In this document: positions 63,120-64,000 of the stretch, piece by piece | Position numbering within the stretch: the stretch's first letter is position 1 | How the letters are laid out: every line of letters starts with the position of its first letter | NCBI GenBank assembly: GCA_964387795.1 | Contig: CAYLYP010000003.1 | Coordinates: 1-64,000, forward strand | Direction: 5' to 3' | DNA: 64,000 bases | From: CAYLYP01 sp964387795 | GTDB lineage: Bacteria > Bacteroidota > Bacteroidia > Bacteroidales > UBA7960 | The notes under the pieces: generated by a model | The model's database searches: none | What the model was told of the DNA's origin: nothing | Seen by the model: only the letters and a program-made list of their open reading frames with translations | Program-made: the position numbers and the translations under genes

Positions 63120-64000
63120 TTAATTTTGATTAAAACTATTTTTAATCAAATCTGCTTTTTCTTTGTTTCCTGTTTGTTCCAATTTCATGACTAAGAATTT
63201 TAAGCCTTGTAAGTCAATTTGATACAAATCAGAATTATTTTTTATTTCTTCAATCTTTTTTGTCAGAACTTCTATGGAGCTTGGTATCACCATTTTTGTC
63301 AATTCAACACTTGCAATCATTTTTGGTATTTCTACTTTGTTTTGGATAAATATTCCTCCAATTGAAAAAGGAATTTGATTCTGGTATGAAGTATATGATA
63401 AGTAATCATTGCTCAGATATATTATTAGACGTTCTTCTGATATATTCCAAACTGTATTTGAAATATATCCGGCTAATTCTCCACCCCTTTGAACAACTAG
63501 CATTGGTGCATTTATTATTGTCCACCCATAACCAAAACTATTCCCAAAATCTGGTGTGCCTTCCATTCTGGCATGAATATGTTTCCGGAACATTATGTTT
63601 TGTGAATGCTCCTTAATCAGCGTGTTATTTGAAAGTGCTTTGTAGAAGTTAAATAAATCAATTGTTGTTGAGTAAACATTACCATCTCCTTGAAATCCAC
63701 TTGTTGCATATTGCGACACAAATTCAGGAATTATTATTGCCTCCTCATATTTACCTGTAAATGGATATAATACATACCCTTTAGCAACATTTTCAACTTG
63801 TTTTATTTCTTCGGCATTGAAGATATTGGTTCTTGACATCCCAGCTGGTTCAAATATATTTCTAAGCAAATACTCTTTGAAATCAGATTCTGAAACTTGC
63901 TTTACAATTTCTGCTAATATAATGAATCCCAAATTGCTATACTCACTTCTATCTCCAGCCGGAAATAGCAATTCTGGTTTTTGATCAATTAAAGCTGACA
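63120..64000 (-). CDS. Class C beta-lactamase-like serine hydrolase, 5' end beyond the window
   Basis: The C-terminal part of a beta-lactamase/penicillin-binding-protein fold enzyme (PF00144). The frame is open to the window edge (codons SALIDQKPE before LLFPAGDRSEYSNLGFIILAEIV), so the N-terminal SxxK motif lies beyond 64000. The Tyr-Ser-Asn of EYSNLG is the YxN catalytic motif. FGNSFGYGWTI and VQRGGELAGYISN (the HxG-like region) follow. The C-terminal 80 residues include IPSSIEVLTKKIEEIKNN and a helical end. The family is secure; the substrate may be a peptide, ester or beta-lactam. Confidence 0.85.
   Translation of the reverse strand, partial: SALIDQKPELLFPAGDRSEYSNLGFIILAEIVKQVSESDFKEYLLRNIFEPAGMSRTNIFNAEEIKQVENVAKGYVLYPFTGKYEEAIIIPEFVSQYATSGFQGDGNVYSTTIDLFNFYKALSNNTLIKEHSQNIMFRKHIHARMEGTPDFGNSFGYGWTIINAPMLVVQRGGELAGYISNTVWNISEERLIIYLSNDYLSYTSYQNQIPFSIGGIFIQNKVEIPKMIASVELTKMVIPSSIEVLTKKIEEIKNNSDLYQIDLQGLKFLVMKLEQTGNKEKADLIKNSFNQN

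Noticed and set aside
1..64000. tRNA or rRNA genes.
   Set aside because: No cloverleaf with a GGTTCGAATCC-type T-arm and no rRNA-like sequence was noticed. A covariance search would be more sensitive.

Overview
The window is AT-rich chromosomal DNA of a member of the Bacteroidota, probably a Bacteroidales/Marinilabiliales-like lineage, although the sequence alone does not settle the order. The evidence is the gene content: gliding and type IX secretion genes (porQ, gldF, gldG), two giant secreted proteins with T9SS sorting domains, DUF3276 (PUR), DUF3127, DUF5683, a long-form NusB, and a long signal peptidase I. Promoter elements of the Bacteroidota TAnnTTTG type lie just upstream of many genes. 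Two runs of exactly 100 N (4484-4583 and 5656-5755) are scaffold gaps, so this is a draft assembly.

Layout. From 1 to 15.4 kb all genes are on the minus strand: a shortened tRNA nucleotidyltransferase, a TsaC/YrdC-type enzyme with a glycosyltransferase 9, dapD, an FkbM methyltransferase, the ftsK-lolA pair (both broken by gaps), an outer-surface DUF4412/GLPGLI-like protein, an arginine decarboxylase, the compact parA-parB-DUF5683-dapB-lepB run, and a PUR-domain protein. A gene-free stretch of about 1.2 kb (15354-16523) separates these from a plus-strand run: ruvX, def, a TPR lipoprotein, an M16 protease and an O-methyltransferase. From 20 to 30 kb come a subtilase, ispH-porQ, a universal stress protein, and the conserved order nusB-DUF1573-yajC-ybbR-coaE. 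From 30 to 41 kb come an ABC-F ATPase, dnaN, gldF-gldG-DUF4340, a SAM hydrolase-like protein, phoH-purC and a potassium channel with a zinc ribbon.

From 41 to 64 kb the window is accessory in character. Two adjacent giant secreted proteins come first: a 2348-residue protein made of 27 alternating MBG-type repeats, and a 1648-residue trypsin-like protease with PKD, cleaved-adhesin, dockerin and T9SS domains. Next is a 225-bp MITE-like element. A tight four-gene operon follows (60479 to 54211, minus strand): a 785-residue protein with a Lys-rich amphipathic segment, a HEAGH zinc metalloprotease-like protein, an unrecognised helical protein, and a peptidoglycan amidase with two binding-domain-like repeats. 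None of the four has a signal peptide. The first and last share short SP(F/Y)(L/I/M) motifs near their N-termini. This operon is the best candidate for an undescribed system. An AraC regulator, a decayed group II intron 3' end and a partial class-C beta-lactamase-like hydrolase close the window.

Three families of dispersed repeats deserve attention: a leader repeat that runs up to the start codons of two unrelated genes and is followed by paired REP-like hairpins, the MITE with one intact and one decayed copy, and the internal repeats of the giant surface protein.
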